Assembly: GCF_000224335.1 (NCBI RefSeq)
Contig: NZ_AFXZ01000069.1
Coordinates: 1-45,926 of the forward strand
Direction: 5' to 3'
DNA length: 45,926 bases
DNA from: Bizionia argentinensis JUB59
Lineage (GTDB): Bacteria; Bacteroidota; Bacteroidia; Flavobacteriales; Flavobacteriaceae
The position numbers and the translations under genes were made by a program. Position 1 is the first letter of the stretch; each line of letters starts with the position of its first letter. The notes under the pieces were generated by a model. The model ran no database searches, was not told the origin of the DNA, and saw only the letters and a list, made by a program, of their open reading frames with translations. Below, one piece after another: positions 8,553-16,825 of the stretch.

Positions 8553-9338
8553 TTATTTGCTTTGTAGTTTTAAAAAGGAGAGTACTTCACTATTAAACTC
8601 TAGTGGTTGCTCTACATTTACAACATGACCACAGTTTTTTATTACGTGTAGTTTGGCGCTTACATGTTTGGAAATAACTTCTTTAATTGAAGGTAAAAAT
8701 AAATGATCTTGTTCTCCCATCACGTAAAGCGTTGGGATATTAATATCTTTCATTCTGAACAATCTTAGCATTGGCGTTAATTCCGCAGTTAGTTTATACC
8801 ACCTTTTAAATTCTTTTTGGTACAATTTCTTGGCTTCTTTTACGAATAAGGATCGTGATTCTTTATGATTCTTTTTAGGCATTATTATAAAAGCAAACAA
8901 CTTATATAAAAAGATATATGGAACCACAGATTTAAAAATATTTCCAAAACCTATTAAAAACTTGGATCGTGCATTCAGTTTTAAAATAGCGCCGCCCATA
9001 ACCATACTTTCTACTTTTTCAGGATTTCTTTCGGCTAAATCTCGAATTAAAATGGTTCCTAAAGAAATTCCTATAAAGTGCGATTTTTGAATTTTAAGAT
9101 GATTTAAAACTTCCAAAACATCATTAGTTACCACTTCAAATGTATATTTCTGAATGTTTTTCTGCTTAAATACAGATTGGCTATTTCCATGTCCGCGAAG
9201 ATCAATCAATAAAATATTAAATTGTTCTTTAAAAGCTCTAATCTGGCGAAACCAAATGGAACTACTTCCTCCTGCGCCATGGATAAAGGTTACCCATTTA
9301 GAAGTATTTTCATTTCGATAAACTGAATAACTCAACAT
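8553..9338 (-). CDS. Alpha/beta-fold hydrolase
   Basis: A 261-residue cytosolic hydrolase of the alpha/beta fold, with no signal peptide. The oxyanion HG motif is at 20-21 (FIHGAGGSS). The nucleophile elbow is G-I-S92-L-G, the acid is probably Asp211 (GEQDHLF) and the base His238 (NCGHVV). LLIDLRGHGNS is the usual strand-4 loop. A basic cap region at about 125-180 has few landmarks. The substrate cannot be inferred. It converges with the nrf operon and is transcribed separately, so no functional tie to nitrite reduction is implied. Confidence 0.85.
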   Translation of the reverse strand: MLSYSVYRNENTSKWVTFIHGAGGSSSIWFRQIRAFKEQFNILLIDLRGHGNSQSVFKQKNIQKYTFEVVTNDVLEVLNHLKIQKSHFIGISLGTILIRDLAERNPEKVESMVMGGAILKLNARSKFLIGFGNIFKSVVPYIFLYKLFAFIIMPKKNHKESRSLFVKEAKKLYQKEFKRWYKLTAELTPMLRLFRMKDINIPTLYVMGEQDHLFLPSIKEVISKHVSAKLHVIKNCGHVVNVEQPLEFNSEVLSFLKLQSK

Positions 9339-9573
9339 AGATTTTAAATGTGCTATTTTTCATACAACATTTGGAGTGTTATATATTTCTTGCAAGATAC
9401 GTGAAAGTAATGACTCGATTTCTAGGTTTTCTCAGTATTAACCGAATAATACTTTAAATAAATTTTAAAAACGCGACATTTAACTTGTTTTATATAAATT
9501 GAAACATCAATAATTTTATTTAGAAAACTAATTAAAGCACGTTTAGCAAGTAATTATTTTCCATTTATCCACT
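9339..9573. other. Intergenic DNA between the hydrolase and the J-domain gene
   Basis: AT-rich sequence upstream of the hydrolase start. It should contain the hydrolase promoter, but I found no full TTG-N19-TAnnTTTG match. No small ORF with supporting signals is visible. A terminator for the upstream gene occupies its far end (separate entry). Confidence 0.4.
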
Positions 9574-9609
9574 AAAAAAGGGAACACGTTTATAAGCTTG
9601 TCCCCCTTT
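9574..9609 (-). terminator. Intrinsic terminator of the J-domain/KTSC gene
   Basis: On the minus strand AAAGGGGGACA pairs with TGTTCCCTTT (one bulged G) and is followed by a T run. It lies about 60 bases past the stop of the J-domain gene. Confidence 0.65.
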
Positions 9610-9669
9610 ATATAATACATATTGTTATCTGATAAAACACTTTACCAAATTATCAGCATAATCTATTAA

Positions 9670-10119
9670 TTATGCTTGCTCCATCGTTCTTTTCGATTTT
9701 CTATATAGATAATTAGGATAAATACTACGTTTTGCAAAACGGTTAAGCTTATCACTATTAATCATTTTAATATATACAGGTTTGGTTACACCAAAATATT
9801 CATAAGTAGATCCATCTAAAAAGGTGATTTCCAATAACAATCCTTTATGAACATAATCTTCAATACCAGAATTGGTAATGGTCTCTGTATAACTCTCTAA
9901 ATTAGCTTCAATAGTTTCTGGCGCTATACTTACCAAAAAGTGATAGCCATCGATAATTTTTCGACTTTGAATTTCAGCTTCTTCCTGCTTTTCATCGCCA
10001 TTTTGAAACTTATCTGGATGCCATTCTTTAACTAAATCTCGGTAACTCTTTTTTAAAGTCTTTAATTCAACTTCACTTTCCACTCCAAAGAGTTTCTTAT
10101 ATTCATTTATACGCTTCAT
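9670..10119 (-). CDS. J-domain protein with C-terminal KTSC-like domain
   Basis: A 149-residue soluble protein. Residues 1-65 form a DnaJ-like J domain with the diagnostic His-Pro-Asp at 34-36 (VKEWHPDKF), expected to stimulate an Hsp70 ATPase. Residues about 85-145 (VHKGLLLEITFLDGSTYEYF ... LNRFAKRSIYPNYLY) resemble the small KTSC domain, whose role is unknown. The reading frame extends upstream to a TTG at 10143, but that TTG is the last part of a -7 promoter box, so the ATG at 10119 is the better start. It is monocistronic, with its own promoter and terminator. A role as a co-chaperone for a specific client is inference. Confidence 0.8.
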   Translation of the reverse strand: MKRINEYKKLFGVESEVELKTLKKSYRDLVKEWHPDKFQNGDEKQEEAEIQSRKIIDGYHFLVSIAPETIEANLESYTETITNSGIEDYVHKGLLLEITFLDGSTYEYFGVTKPVYIKMINSDKLNRFAKRSIYPNYLYRKSKRTMEQA

Positions 10120-10140
10120 ATCAAATTTTATTTGAGGGCG

Positions 10141-10173
10141 CAAAAGTACGTTTTATTAGTTTATAAATTACAA
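10141..10173 (-). promoter_or_regulatory. Promoter of the J-domain gene
   Basis: On the minus strand TTG (10171-10173), a 22-base spacer and TACTTTTG (10141-10148) fit the Bacteroidota TTG-N17-23-TAnnTTTG promoter. The predicted transcript start lies just before the ATG at 10119, which decides the start choice for that gene. Confidence 0.6.
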
Positions 10174-10289
10174 AAGTTTCATATTTCATTAGTTAGAATA
10201 TAATCCTCTCTTCTTTTTTTAGATTATATAAAACAATAGCTCATCTAAATGGACTAAAAAAAATGTTTTATTAGACTGATTTATGCTTG

Positions 10290-10303
10290 GTAACATTGGT
10301 TAC
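10290..10303. promoter_or_regulatory. Short palindrome upstream of the efflux operon
   Basis: GTAAC-ATTG-GTTAC is a 5-bp inverted repeat about 23 bases upstream of the candidate -7 box. It could be a repressor or activator site. No regulator gene is adjacent, so the assignment is weak. Confidence 0.3.
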
Positions 10304-10325
10304 TGACTAGCATGAATTAAGAGAC

Positions 10326-10333
10326 TACTTTTG
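10326..10333 (+). promoter_or_regulatory. Candidate -7 box of the efflux operon
   Basis: TACTTTTG matches TAnnTTTG, 20 bases before the TolC-like ATG. There is no TTG at the ideal upstream distance; the nearest is 27 bases away. It may need an activator. Confidence 0.4.
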
Positions 10334-10353
10334 CTACAGAAATATAAATACAC

Positions 10354-11664
10354 ATGAAAAGAATAACATATACAGCTATACTATTTAGTTTGTTTTGGAA
10401 TTACAACATTCAGGCACAAGCTTTGGTTCCAATTACAAAAAAAGAAGTCTTAACTAAGGTCTCTGAAAACAATACAGCTATTAAAATTTCAGAAAAAGAA
10501 TTTAATGTAGCTAAAGCTGACTTCAGACAAACCAATGCTGTGTTCTTACCCAATATTACGGCTAGTCATACAGGAATTTCAACTACCAACCCATTAATGG
10601 CTTTTGGTTCTAAATTGAATCAAGAAATTTTAACGGCGAGTGATTTTAGTCCAGCATTATTAAATAATCCCTCGCAGATTCAAAATTTTGCTACTAAACT
10701 TGAAATTCAGCAGCCATTGATAAATGTGGATGGTATATATCAACGTAGAGCTGCTAAATCTAAAATGGGTGCTATGGCTTTAAAAATCGAGCGCACTACG
10801 GATTATATGGCTTTTGAAGTTGAAAAAGCTTATATGCAATTACAACTGGCTTATAAAGGTGTTGATGTTTTGGAAGAAGCATTAAATGCCGCAAATGCGA
10901 ACAAAAAATTAGCTGACAATAGTTTAAAGCAAGGTTATTTACAACGTGCTGATGTGTTGAATGTAGAAGTTCGCGTTACAGAAGTACAAAACCAATTGCA
11001 AATGGCAAAAAGTAATGTGCAAAATGCATCTAACTACTTATCATTTTTAATGAACGATGACACTTATGTGGTTTACACACCAACGGATAGTTTAACGGTT
11101 ACGACTTTAACTATAGAAGGTAAAAGCATTTCAGAAGACCGTTCAGATATTAAAGCGATGCAACTGGCAACAGATGCTTATGAAGCTATGAATAAAGCTG
11201 ATAAGATGGCATTTTTACCACGTTTAAATGCTTTTGGTAGTTATGAGTTATATGATGATCAAATTTTTCAAGGTGATGCTAGCGGCTATTTATTTGGCGC
11301 ACAATTAAGCTGGGATATTTTTCAAGGTTCTAAGCGATTTGGTAAAGCTCAAAAAAGTAAAGCCCAATTAGAAAAATCTAAATTAGAATACACGCAATAT
11401 GTATCTCAAAGTAATTTAGAATTGAATAAAGCAAAACGCGCTTTTATAGATGCTGAAAATAAATTAACCCTTACCGCTTTGGCTTTAGAACAGTCAGAAG
11501 AAGCTTTAAGAATTAGAACTAACAGATTTACCGAAGGTTTAGAAAAAACATCTGATTTATTAACAGCCGAGACACAATATTCACAAAAACAGTTAGAACA
11601 CTATCAAACCATTTTTGAATATAATTACGCGCAAGCATATTTACAATTTTTAACTAAACAATAG
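10354..11664 (+). CDS. TolC-family outer membrane efflux protein
   Basis: This is the outer-membrane channel of a tripartite RND pump. The 436 residues start with a signal peptide that probably ends after NIQAQA (about 22). The body is the TolC/OEP pattern of long Ala/Gln/Lys-rich helices (for example VEKAYMQLQLAYKGVDVLEEAL and LAETQYSQKQLEHYQ-type helices near the end) separated by short beta segments (AQLSWDIFQGS). Two structural repeats are discernible (about 30-240 and 245-436). It is first in the operon, followed 59 bases later by the membrane fusion protein and then the RND permease. Confidence 0.9.
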   Translation: MKRITYTAILFSLFWNYNIQAQALVPITKKEVLTKVSENNTAIKISEKEFNVAKADFRQTNAVFLPNITASHTGISTTNPLMAFGSKLNQEILTASDFSPALLNNPSQIQNFATKLEIQQPLINVDGIYQRRAAKSKMGAMALKIERTTDYMAFEVEKAYMQLQLAYKGVDVLEEALNAANANKKLADNSLKQGYLQRADVLNVEVRVTEVQNQLQMAKSNVQNASNYLSFLMNDDTYVVYTPTDSLTVTTLTIEGKSISEDRSDIKAMQLATDAYEAMNKADKMAFLPRLNAFGSYELYDDQIFQGDASGYLFGAQLSWDIFQGSKRFGKAQKSKAQLEKSKLEYTQYVSQSNLELNKAKRAFIDAENKLTLTALALEQSEEALRIRTNRFTEGLEKTSDLLTAETQYSQKQLEHYQTIFEYNYAQAYLQFLTKQ

Positions 11665-11723
11665 ACCATCCTTAATAATTTCCTTTCGAATACATGAGGA
11701 ATAGTAAAATAAACACTTATATC

Positions 11724-12803
11724 ATGAAAAAACACATATACATATTCAGCCTAATAACAGCTTCACTTTTTATGGCAAGTTGCGGTAGTAAAGACCAAAA
11801 AGAAGAGATTGATAATACACCAGCAATTCCTGTAACGGTTAATCAAGTAACCACAGATAGCAGCAATCCGTTTTTATTTGTAAGTGGTAAAATACAAGCT
11901 ACAAATAGTGCCGATTTAAGTACGAGAATGATGGGTTACGTCAATAAAGTACATGTTAACGTGGGCGATAAAGTTAATAAAGGTCAATTATTAGTGTCTA
12001 TTAATAATGCCGATTTACAAGCCAAACAAGCGCAAGTAAATGCCGGTATTACAGAAGCAACAGCAGCTTTTAATAATGCACAAAAGGATTACAACCGTTA
12101 CCAGAGTTTATTTGCAAGTTCAAGTGCATCACAAAAGGAAATGGATGATATGACGGCCAATTTTGAAATGGCCAAAGCACGTTTAGAAGGTGCCAAACAA
12201 ATGAAAAATGAAGTTAATGCACAATTCGCTTACAGTAATATTACCGCGCCTTTTAGCGGAATTGTTACGAGTAAAACAATTGAAACTGGCGATATGGCAA
12301 ATCCAGGCGTTCCATTAATAAGTATTGAAACGCCAGGTAATTTTGAAGTGATGGCTATGGTTCCTGAAACAGAAATTTCACAAATAAAAAAAAACACTGA
12401 AGTTCGTGTTTTAGTAAAATCTATTAACGAAGCGCTAAAAGGAAATGTTGTAGAAGTCAGTTCTTCAGCCAAAAATACAGGCGGACAATATTTAGTAAAA
12501 ATTGCTTTAAACAAAACTGAAGCTAATATTCTTTCAGGCATGTTTGTAAGTGTTCAATTTCCAGTTGAAAAACAAGGAACAACCGAATTGGTATTAATAC
12601 CAACGGAAGCGATCATTACTCAAGGGCAATTATCTGGAGTTTATACGGTAAGTCAAAGTAATACAGCCTTATTGCGTTGGTTGCGATTAGGTAGAAACTA
12701 TGGCGACCAAGTTGAAGTTTTATCAGGATTATCTGCTGATGAAGCGTATATAGTTTCGGCAGAAGGAAAATTGTTTAATGGTGCGAAAATTAGTGTTCAA
12801 TAG
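11724..12803 (+). CDS. RND efflux membrane fusion (periplasmic adaptor) lipoprotein
   Basis: The adaptor links the RND permease to the TolC-like channel. The ATG at 11724 gives a lipoprotein signal with lipobox FMASC (Cys20). Starting at 11694 would add ten residues before the signal sequence, so it is rejected. The order is split biotinyl-lipoyl motif (GYVNKVHVNVGDKVNKGQLL), alpha-helical hairpin (about 95-165), second lipoyl half (YSNITAPFSGIVTSKTIETG), then beta-barrel and membrane-proximal domains. Total length is 359 residues. The drug or metal specificity is not evident: there are no His-rich metal motifs. Confidence 0.9.
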   Translation: MKKHIYIFSLITASLFMASCGSKDQKEEIDNTPAIPVTVNQVTTDSSNPFLFVSGKIQATNSADLSTRMMGYVNKVHVNVGDKVNKGQLLVSINNADLQAKQAQVNAGITEATAAFNNAQKDYNRYQSLFASSSASQKEMDDMTANFEMAKARLEGAKQMKNEVNAQFAYSNITAPFSGIVTSKTIETGDMANPGVPLISIETPGNFEVMAMVPETEISQIKKNTEVRVLVKSINEALKGNVVEVSSSAKNTGGQYLVKIALNKTEANILSGMFVSVQFPVEKQGTTELVLIPTEAIITQGQLSGVYTVSQSNTALLRWLRLGRNYGDQVEVLSGLSADEAYIVSAEGKLFNGAKISVQ

Positions 12804-12847
12804 ACAGTTGCAGTCCCAGCATTTAAAAAAAAGTATTAACTAAAAAT

Positions 12848-12905
12848 AACCCGTAAAAGTTCCCTTTTGAAGCCTGTGCTCTGCACAGTCGAAGTAGAAA
12901 GGGTT
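12848..12905 (+). repeat. Nested palindromic hairpin between adaptor and RND permease genes
   Basis: Several nested complementary segments share one centre: AACCC/GGGTT (outer), CCCTTT (12862-12867) with AAAGGG (12898-12903), GAAG with a partly matching strand, and the perfect CTGTGC-TCT-GCACAG core (12874-12888). It is more GC-rich than its surroundings and ends 11 bases before the RND ATG. The core resembles CTTCGACTG-type intergenic palindromes of flavobacteria (from memory, unchecked). In mRNA it would be a strong stem near the RND ribosome-binding region. Confidence 0.65.
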
Positions 12906-12916
12906 AGGGATAGGAT

Positions 12917-15900
12917 ATGAAAGAAGGAATCGCAGGAAAAATTGCCAAAGTATTTATGCAATCCAAGTTAACGATACTGTTAATGATTGTATTTATGGTT
13001 GTTGGCGTATATAGTTCGTTTTTAATTCCACGTGAGGAAGAACCACAAATTGATGTGCCTATGGCCGATATATTTGTAGGCTACCCAGGTGCCAGTCCGG
13101 CAGAAGTAGAAGCGCGCGTTATCAAACCTTTAGAGCAATTAATTTCAAATATTAAAGGTGTAGAATATGTGTATTCTACGTCCATGAAAGAGCAAGGTAT
13201 GGTAATTGTCCAATTTTATGTGGGCGAAGATATTGAGCGTTCATTTGTAAAATTATATAACGAAATCAATAAGCACATGGATCAAATGCCAGAAGGCGTT
13301 ACATTTCCATTAGTTAAAACACGTGCTATTGATGATGTTCCTATGTTAGGTTTAACATTATGGAGTGAAAATTATGACGATTACCAATTAAGCCAAATGG
13401 CGCAAGAATTGGAAGATGAAATTAAAAAAGTAAATGATGTTGCTATTACCCATAAAATTGGTGGTAGAGATCGTCAGTTACGTGTTGTTTTAGATAAGGA
13501 TAAATTGGCTGCTAGCGGCTTGGATTTCTTATCGGTTTCTGAAATGATTAAGGCAAATAACAGTCAATTAAGTTCAGGAAGTTTCGACAAAAACGATACC
13601 GAATTTCTTATAAATACAGGTAAATTTTTAGAATCGGCTACAGATGTTGAAAACCTAGTAGTTGGTGTTCAACAAAATCAACCGATTTATTTAAAGCAAA
13701 TTGCAGAAATTTTGGATGGTCCTGAAGTGCCACAAAACTATGTAAGTTTAGGTTTTGGTAAAGGGAGTGAAAAATCGAGCGATTTTAGATCTGATTATCC
13801 AGCTGTAACCATATCTGTTGCCAAAAGAAAAGGTGCAGATGCTATGAAAATTGCAGAAGTTATTATTGCTAAAGTTGAGCATTTACGTACCACATTAATT
13901 CCAGATGATGTTAATGTAGAGATTACTAGAAACTACGGTGAAACAGCTTCACAAAAAGTTTCTGAACTGTTATGGCATTTAATAGGGTCTATTTTTGCTG
14001 TTACTCTTGTGGTTATGTTAGCCATGGGATGGCGTGGTGGTTTGGTCGTGTTTTTATCCGTGCCAATTACCTTTGCTTTGACTTTATTGAGTTATTACAT
14101 GATGGATTATACACTGAACCGAATTACACTTTTCGCTTTAGTGTTTGTTACAGGTATTGTAGTGGATGACTCCATTATTATTGCAGAAAATATGCATAGG
14201 CATTTTAAAATGAAACGCCTCCCCTTTAAACAGGCTGCATTATATGCCATTAATGAAGTTGGAAACCCAACCATTTTAGCAACATTTACAGTAATTGCTT
14301 CGGTTTTACCAATGGCTTTTGTTTCTGGATTAATGGGACCTTATATGGCTCCTATGCCAATTGGCGCATCTATTGCCATGATTTTATCGCTATTTGTAGC
14401 TTTAACGGTTACACCTTATCTGGGATATATTTTCTTAAGAGAAAAAACTAAAAAAGGCGAACCAGAAAAAGTTGAAAAACCTTTAGAAGAAACATTAATT
14501 TACCGCTTATACAATAAATTTGAGCGTCCATTAATAGAAAGCACAGCCAAACGTTGGATATTTTTAGGTGTTACATTTAGTGTTTTATTAGGTACTATGG
14601 TATTGTTTTTTACGAAATCGGTTGCAGTTAAAATGCTTCCTTTTGATAATAAAAATGAATTCCAAGTAGTTATTGATATGCCAGAAGGCACGACTTTGGA
14701 GCGTACAGGTGTTGTTACGCAAGAAATTGCCCAATACTTATCTACTAGACCAGAGGTTGTAAATTACCAGAACTATGTAGGTACTTCAGCACCTATTACC
14801 TTTAACGGGTTAGTACGTCATTATGATTTACGTGGCGGTAGTAATATGGCCGATATTCAAGTGAATTTGATTGATAAAAATGAACGTAAAGCACAAAGTC
14901 ATGATATAGCTAAATTGTTACGTCCAGATATTCAAAAAATTGCAGCCAAATACAATGCGAATGTGAAATTAGTAGAAGTTCCACCAGGACCTCCTGTACT
15001 TTCAACTATTGTTGCTGAAGTTTATGGACCTGATTATAACGAGCAAATAAAAATTGCCGACCATATTCAAGATATTTTAAGAAATACCGATGATGTGGTT
15101 GATATTGACTGGATGGTTGAAGATGATCAAACGGAATATCAGTTTGAAATCAATAAGGAAAAAGCCATGTTATACGGTGTAGCGCCACAGCAAATTGCTT
15201 ACACCATGAATTTGGCATTGTCTAACAGAGCCATCACAACACTATATGATGAAAATGTAAGTAAGCAAGTAGGATTGGTATTAGCTTTAGATGAAAAAGA
15301 AAAATCGACTATTTCAGATATTTCCCAACTTAAAGTTAAGTCTAATCAAGGAAATATGGTACCGATTGCCGATTTGGTAACTATTAATAAAACTATAGCT
15401 GCAAAAAGCATTTACCGTAAAAATCAAAAACGAGTGGTTTATGTATTAGCCGATATGGCTGGCGATTTGGAAAGTCCTGCATATGCTATTTTAGGCATGG
15501 AAGACAAGTTAAAAGAAATTCCATTACCACAAGGCTATGAACTTATCGAAATGTACTTGGGTCAGCCAGATTTTGAAGATAATTACACCGTTAAATGGGA
15601 TGGTGAATGGCAAATTACATTGGAAGTATTTAGAGATTTAGGAATTGCCTTTTTAGGTGCCATAATCTTGATATATATTTTAATTGTAGGTTGGTTCCAG
15701 AACTTTAAAGCACCAATTGTGATGATGGTGGCGATTCCTTTATCCTTAATAGGTATTATATTAGGACACTGGATTATGGGTGCGTTTTTTACGGCAACTT
15801 CATTTATAGGAATGATTGCATTAGCGGGAATTATGGTGCGGAACTCGGTTCTATTAATTGACTTTATCAATTTACGAACTGCAGAAGGTGTCCCATTAAA

Positions 15901-16111
15901 ACAGGCCGTTATTGAAGCTGGAGCGGTACGAACGACTCCTATCCTACTTACGGCAGGAACAGTTGTTATTGGAGCGTTTGTAATATTATTTGATCCAATT
16001 TTTCAAGGATTAGCTATATCGCTTATGGGTGGAACCATTGTATCAACGGTATTAACTTTATTGGTTGTACCATTGGTTTATTATATGATTGAGAAAAAAA
16101 ATTATAAATAA
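12917..16111 (+). CDS. RND-family efflux permease
   Basis: An inner-membrane proton-driven pump of the AcrB/acriflavine-resistance type, 1064 residues. It shows the usual two-fold layout: membrane segment (about 17-37), large periplasmic porter domain, six-helix bundle (about 350-515), second helix near 560, second porter domain and final helices (about 910-1055). The proton-relay aspartates are visible as Asp417/Asp418 in GIVVDDSIIIAEN. PREEEPQID and VGYPGASPAEVE are typical N-terminal family motifs. It is transcribed with the TolC-like and adaptor genes. A drug-exporting role is more likely than metal from the motifs, but the substrate is unknown. Confidence 0.92.
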   Translation: MKEGIAGKIAKVFMQSKLTILLMIVFMVVGVYSSFLIPREEEPQIDVPMADIFVGYPGASPAEVEARVIKPLEQLISNIKGVEYVYSTSMKEQGMVIVQFYVGEDIERSFVKLYNEINKHMDQMPEGVTFPLVKTRAIDDVPMLGLTLWSENYDDYQLSQMAQELEDEIKKVNDVAITHKIGGRDRQLRVVLDKDKLAASGLDFLSVSEMIKANNSQLSSGSFDKNDTEFLINTGKFLESATDVENLVVGVQQNQPIYLKQIAEILDGPEVPQNYVSLGFGKGSEKSSDFRSDYPAVTISVAKRKGADAMKIAEVIIAKVEHLRTTLIPDDVNVEITRNYGETASQKVSELLWHLIGSIFAVTLVVMLAMGWRGGLVVFLSVPITFALTLLSYYMMDYTLNRITLFALVFVTGIVVDDSIIIAENMHRHFKMKRLPFKQAALYAINEVGNPTILATFTVIASVLPMAFVSGLMGPYMAPMPIGASIAMILSLFVALTVTPYLGYIFLREKTKKGEPEKVEKPLEETLIYRLYNKFERPLIESTAKRWIFLGVTFSVLLGTMVLFFTKSVAVKMLPFDNKNEFQVVIDMPEGTTLERTGVVTQEIAQYLSTRPEVVNYQNYVGTSAPITFNGLVRHYDLRGGSNMADIQVNLIDKNERKAQSHDIAKLLRPDIQKIAAKYNANVKLVEVPPGPPVLSTIVAEVYGPDYNEQIKIADHIQDILRNTDDVVDIDWMVEDDQTEYQFEINKEKAMLYGVAPQQIAYTMNLALSNRAITTLYDENVSKQVGLVLALDEKEKSTISDISQLKVKSNQGNMVPIADLVTINKTIAAKSIYRKNQKRVVYVLADMAGDLESPAYAILGMEDKLKEIPLPQGYELIEMYLGQPDFEDNYTVKWDGEWQITLEVFRDLGIAFLGAIILIYILIVGWFQNFKAPIVMMVAIPLSLIGIILGHWIMGAFFTATSFIGMIALAGIMVRNSVLLIDFINLRTAEGVPLKQAVIEAGAVRTTPILLTAGTVVIGAFVILFDPIFQGLAISLMGGTIVSTVLTLLVVPLVYYMIEKKNYK

Positions 16112-16121
16112 TTAAACAAAT

Positions 16122-16169
16122 AACCTATTGTATAGGGATAGCTCACGAGCTATCCCTATACAATAGGTT
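16122..16169. repeat. Perfect 23-bp palindrome downstream of the RND gene
   Basis: Two perfectly complementary 23-base arms (16122-16144 and 16147-16169) are separated by two bases. The arm begins AACCTATTGTATAGGG and ends GAGC at the centre. It starts 10 bases after the RND stop and ends 16 bases before the next ATG. Only four T follow the right arm, so it is a poor classical terminator. It could slow or attenuate read-through, stabilise the upstream mRNA, or be a palindromic mobile repeat. Confidence 0.85.
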
Positions 16170-16185
16170 TTAAAAGAAAGATATA

Positions 16186-16491
16186 ATGAAATTAGTAATT
16201 GTAACATCAGTCGAAGAGTTTCAGAAAGATGTTTTGAGACTCTTTAAAAAAGCCAATATAGAGAACTTAAGCAGTTCTGAAATTGATGGTCATAAAAATT
16301 CCGAAGCGGTAGTAATGACATCAAGTTGGTTTCCAGGTAAAAAATTTGGTAATGAATCGAGCTTGTTTTTTTCCTTCACACAAGATGAAAACATTGATAC
16401 ATTATTCGATTTAATAAAAGAATTTAATACAACTTTAGAAACAAACAACCCATTAAAAGCGGTAGTTGTTCCGATAGAAAGATTTATATAA
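16186..16491 (+). CDS. Small soluble protein, PII/ferredoxin-like fold candidate
   Basis: A 101-residue protein with no signal or membrane segment. The pattern MKLVIVTSVEEFQKDVLRLF (strand then helix), a central hydrophobic strand (EAVVMTSS ... SLFFSFTQ), a helix (ENIDTLFDLIKEFN) and a final strand (LKAVVVPIERFI) is that expected of a beta-alpha-beta ferredoxin/PII-like fold. The family cannot be named with certainty. Its place just after an RND pump recalls small PII-like proteins found beside heavy-metal RND pumps, but that is inference. It follows the 23-bp palindrome and precedes a small membrane protein, and probably belongs to the same transcript. Confidence 0.7.
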   Translation: MKLVIVTSVEEFQKDVLRLFKKANIENLSSSEIDGHKNSEAVVMTSSWFPGKKFGNESSLFFSFTQDENIDTLFDLIKEFNTTLETNNPLKAVVVPIERFI

Positions 16492-16509
16492 CCTTAAAAT
16501 TAATTAAAC

Positions 16510-16737
16510 ATGTTAAATACATATTTTAGAATTATTGTTGGCTTTATGGTACTACTAAGCGTTGGACTTACGCAATATGTAGATCCTAATTGGATGTGGT
16601 TCACCATTTTTATTGGTGTTAATTTAATCCAATCAGCTTTTACCAGATGGTGCTTATTAGAAACTATTTTAATGAAATTAGGACTTAAAAAAGGAGGTGA
16701 TACCAGTTGTTCTGCCCCCATAAAAAGTAAGAACTAA
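16510..16737 (+). CDS. DUF2892-type small inner-membrane protein
   Basis: A 75-residue protein with two predicted membrane helices (about 6-24 and 29-46). A conserved-looking NLIQSAFTRWCLLETILMKLG segment follows, then a Lys/Cys-containing tail. This matches the DUF2892 domain seen alone or fused to rhodanese domains in YgaP. Its function is unknown. It lies 18 bases after the PII-like gene and ends just before a strong terminator, so it is the last gene of the efflux unit. Confidence 0.75.
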   Translation: MLNTYFRIIVGFMVLLSVGLTQYVDPNWMWFTIFIGVNLIQSAFTRWCLLETILMKLGLKKGGDTSCSAPIKSKN

Positions 16738-16760
16738 ATTTAATAGAGAATAAAACTAAA

Positions 16761-16804
16761 AAAAAACCTTAATATCTTTATGATAAAGATATTAAGGTTT
16801 TTTT
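16761..16804. terminator. Strong bidirectional terminator
   Basis: A 20-base arm (16761-16780), a 3-base TGA loop and the complementary arm end in a T run. The mirror A run on the left makes it work for both converging units: the efflux operon (plus) and nhaA (minus). Confidence 0.9.
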
Positions 16805-16825
16805 ATGTTCAATACTTAAATTATT

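Noticed and set aside
14500-15870. Antisense frames inside the RND permease gene
   Set aside because: Shadows created by codon bias of the real gene; no independent start signals.
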